From Desulforhabdus amnigena (GTDB lineage Bacteria; Desulfobacterota; Syntrophobacteria; Syntrophobacterales; Syntrophobacteraceae), in NCBI RefSeq assembly GCF_027925305.1, contig NZ_BSDR01000001.1, positions 3,924,501 through 3,988,500 on the forward strand: a stretch of DNA of 64,000 nt, read 5' to 3'. Below are positions 63,759 through 64,000 of this stretch, piece by piece. The position numbers and the translations under genes were made by a program. The notes beneath the pieces were generated by a model. It was not told where the DNA came from, made no database searches, and saw only the letters and a list, made by a program, of their open reading frames with translations. The number at the start of each line of letters is the position of its first letter. Positions within the stretch are counted from its first letter, which is position 1.

Positions 63759-64000
63759 ATGGAAAAAAAATCTGAAAATGTAATCATAACGAACAACAGT
63801 AGAGCGAAAATCAAGGTTTTGGGGATCGGGGGCGGAGGTGGAAACGCTATCAACAACATGATCAACGGTGGTTTGGATGGTGTCGAGTTCATTGCCGCAA
63901 ACACGGACTTTCAGGTATTGGATCAGAATCTGGCTCCCACCAAGATTCAGCTGGGAGTGAATCTGACGAAGGGGTTGGGAGCGGGTGGGAATCCCGAGAT
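63759..64000 (+). CDS. ftsZ: Cell division GTPase FtsZ, N-terminal part (partial)
   Basis: The gene runs off the window after about 80 residues. The part seen has [18 protein letters not shown] and [11 protein letters not shown], the FtsZ N-terminal GTP-binding start. The GTPase signature G-G-G-T-G-T-G lies beyond the end. AAGG is eight bases before the ATG. The 140-base gap after ftsA could hold a separate promoter, but I see no convincing one. Confidence 0.95.
   Translation, partial: MEKKSENVIITNNSRAKIKVLGIGGGGGNAINNMINGGLDGVEFIAANTDFQVLDQNLAPTKIQLGVNLTKGLGAGGNPE

Overview
The window is a chromosomal segment of a Gram-negative, anaerobic bacterium. It most resembles the sulfate-reducing or syntrophic Desulfobacterota (Syntrophobacter-like). 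This is inferred from a Raetz-type lipid A operon that uses LpxI, a class I hybrid cluster protein with an HcpR/FNR-type regulator, an archaeal-type S-adenosylmethionine synthetase, and envelope genes ordered lolD-bamA-ompH-lpxD-fabZ-lpxA-lpxI-lpxB-waaA. No rRNA or CRISPR array was seen.

Layout. 1-10.3 kb: outer-membrane assembly (lolD tail, bamA, ompH) and the lipid A/Kdo operon lpxD to waaA, including a single-ORF LpxI-oxidoreductase fusion. 10.4-13.4 kb: isochorismatase-like hydrolase, U32-family protein, LysM-amidase lipoprotein. 13.8-18.9 kb: a nitrosative-stress block of hcp, an HD-domain protein and a ferredoxin, divergent from a Crp/Fnr regulator. The hcp promoter carries an FNR-type box centred exactly at -41.5 from the predicted start. 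A flavin reductase follows.

19.2-35 kb: tRNA-Lys and tRNA-Glu, then a decayed tyrosine integrase and a five-gene translationally coupled operon plus recQ. The five genes are an SF1 helicase with a C-terminal Vsr/DUF559-like nuclease, a membrane-anchored coiled-coil protein, a membrane-anchored coiled-coil/McrB-type AAA+ GTPase, an McrC-like protein without obvious nuclease residues, and an Hsp70-like protein with degenerate nucleotide motifs. I interpret this as a CoCoNuT-type (coiled-coil nuclease tandem) relative of McrBC anti-phage restriction systems on a tRNA-Glu genomic island.

35.5-42.1 kb: MFS transporter, archaeal-type MAT, glgB and malQ. 42.4-45.8 kb: an unrecognised protein with a histidine-kinase-like H-box, then a DUF2914 protein and a fused CdaA-CdaR diadenylate cyclase. 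46.2-47.7 kb: alaC preceded by an apparent alanine transcription attenuator, with a 26-residue leader peptide containing six consecutive Ala codons, a mutually exclusive antiterminator/terminator pair and a second terminator. I know of no described alanine attenuator of this kind, and this is the second highlight of the window. 48.0-50.1 kb: Nudix hydrolase, a TetR regulator with an N-terminal extension, a solitary acyl carrier protein and a small conserved protein. 50.5-64 kb: the division and cell wall cluster mraZ-rsmH-ftsL-ftsI-murE-murF-murD-ftsW-murC-ftsQ-ftsA-ftsZ. It lacks mraY, murG, murB and ddl at their usual places.

Dispersed repeats (three copies of one palindromic family, a 148-bp element with 17-bp terminal inverted repeats, and a CTCTGTG-type palindrome) lie in the intergenic spaces.
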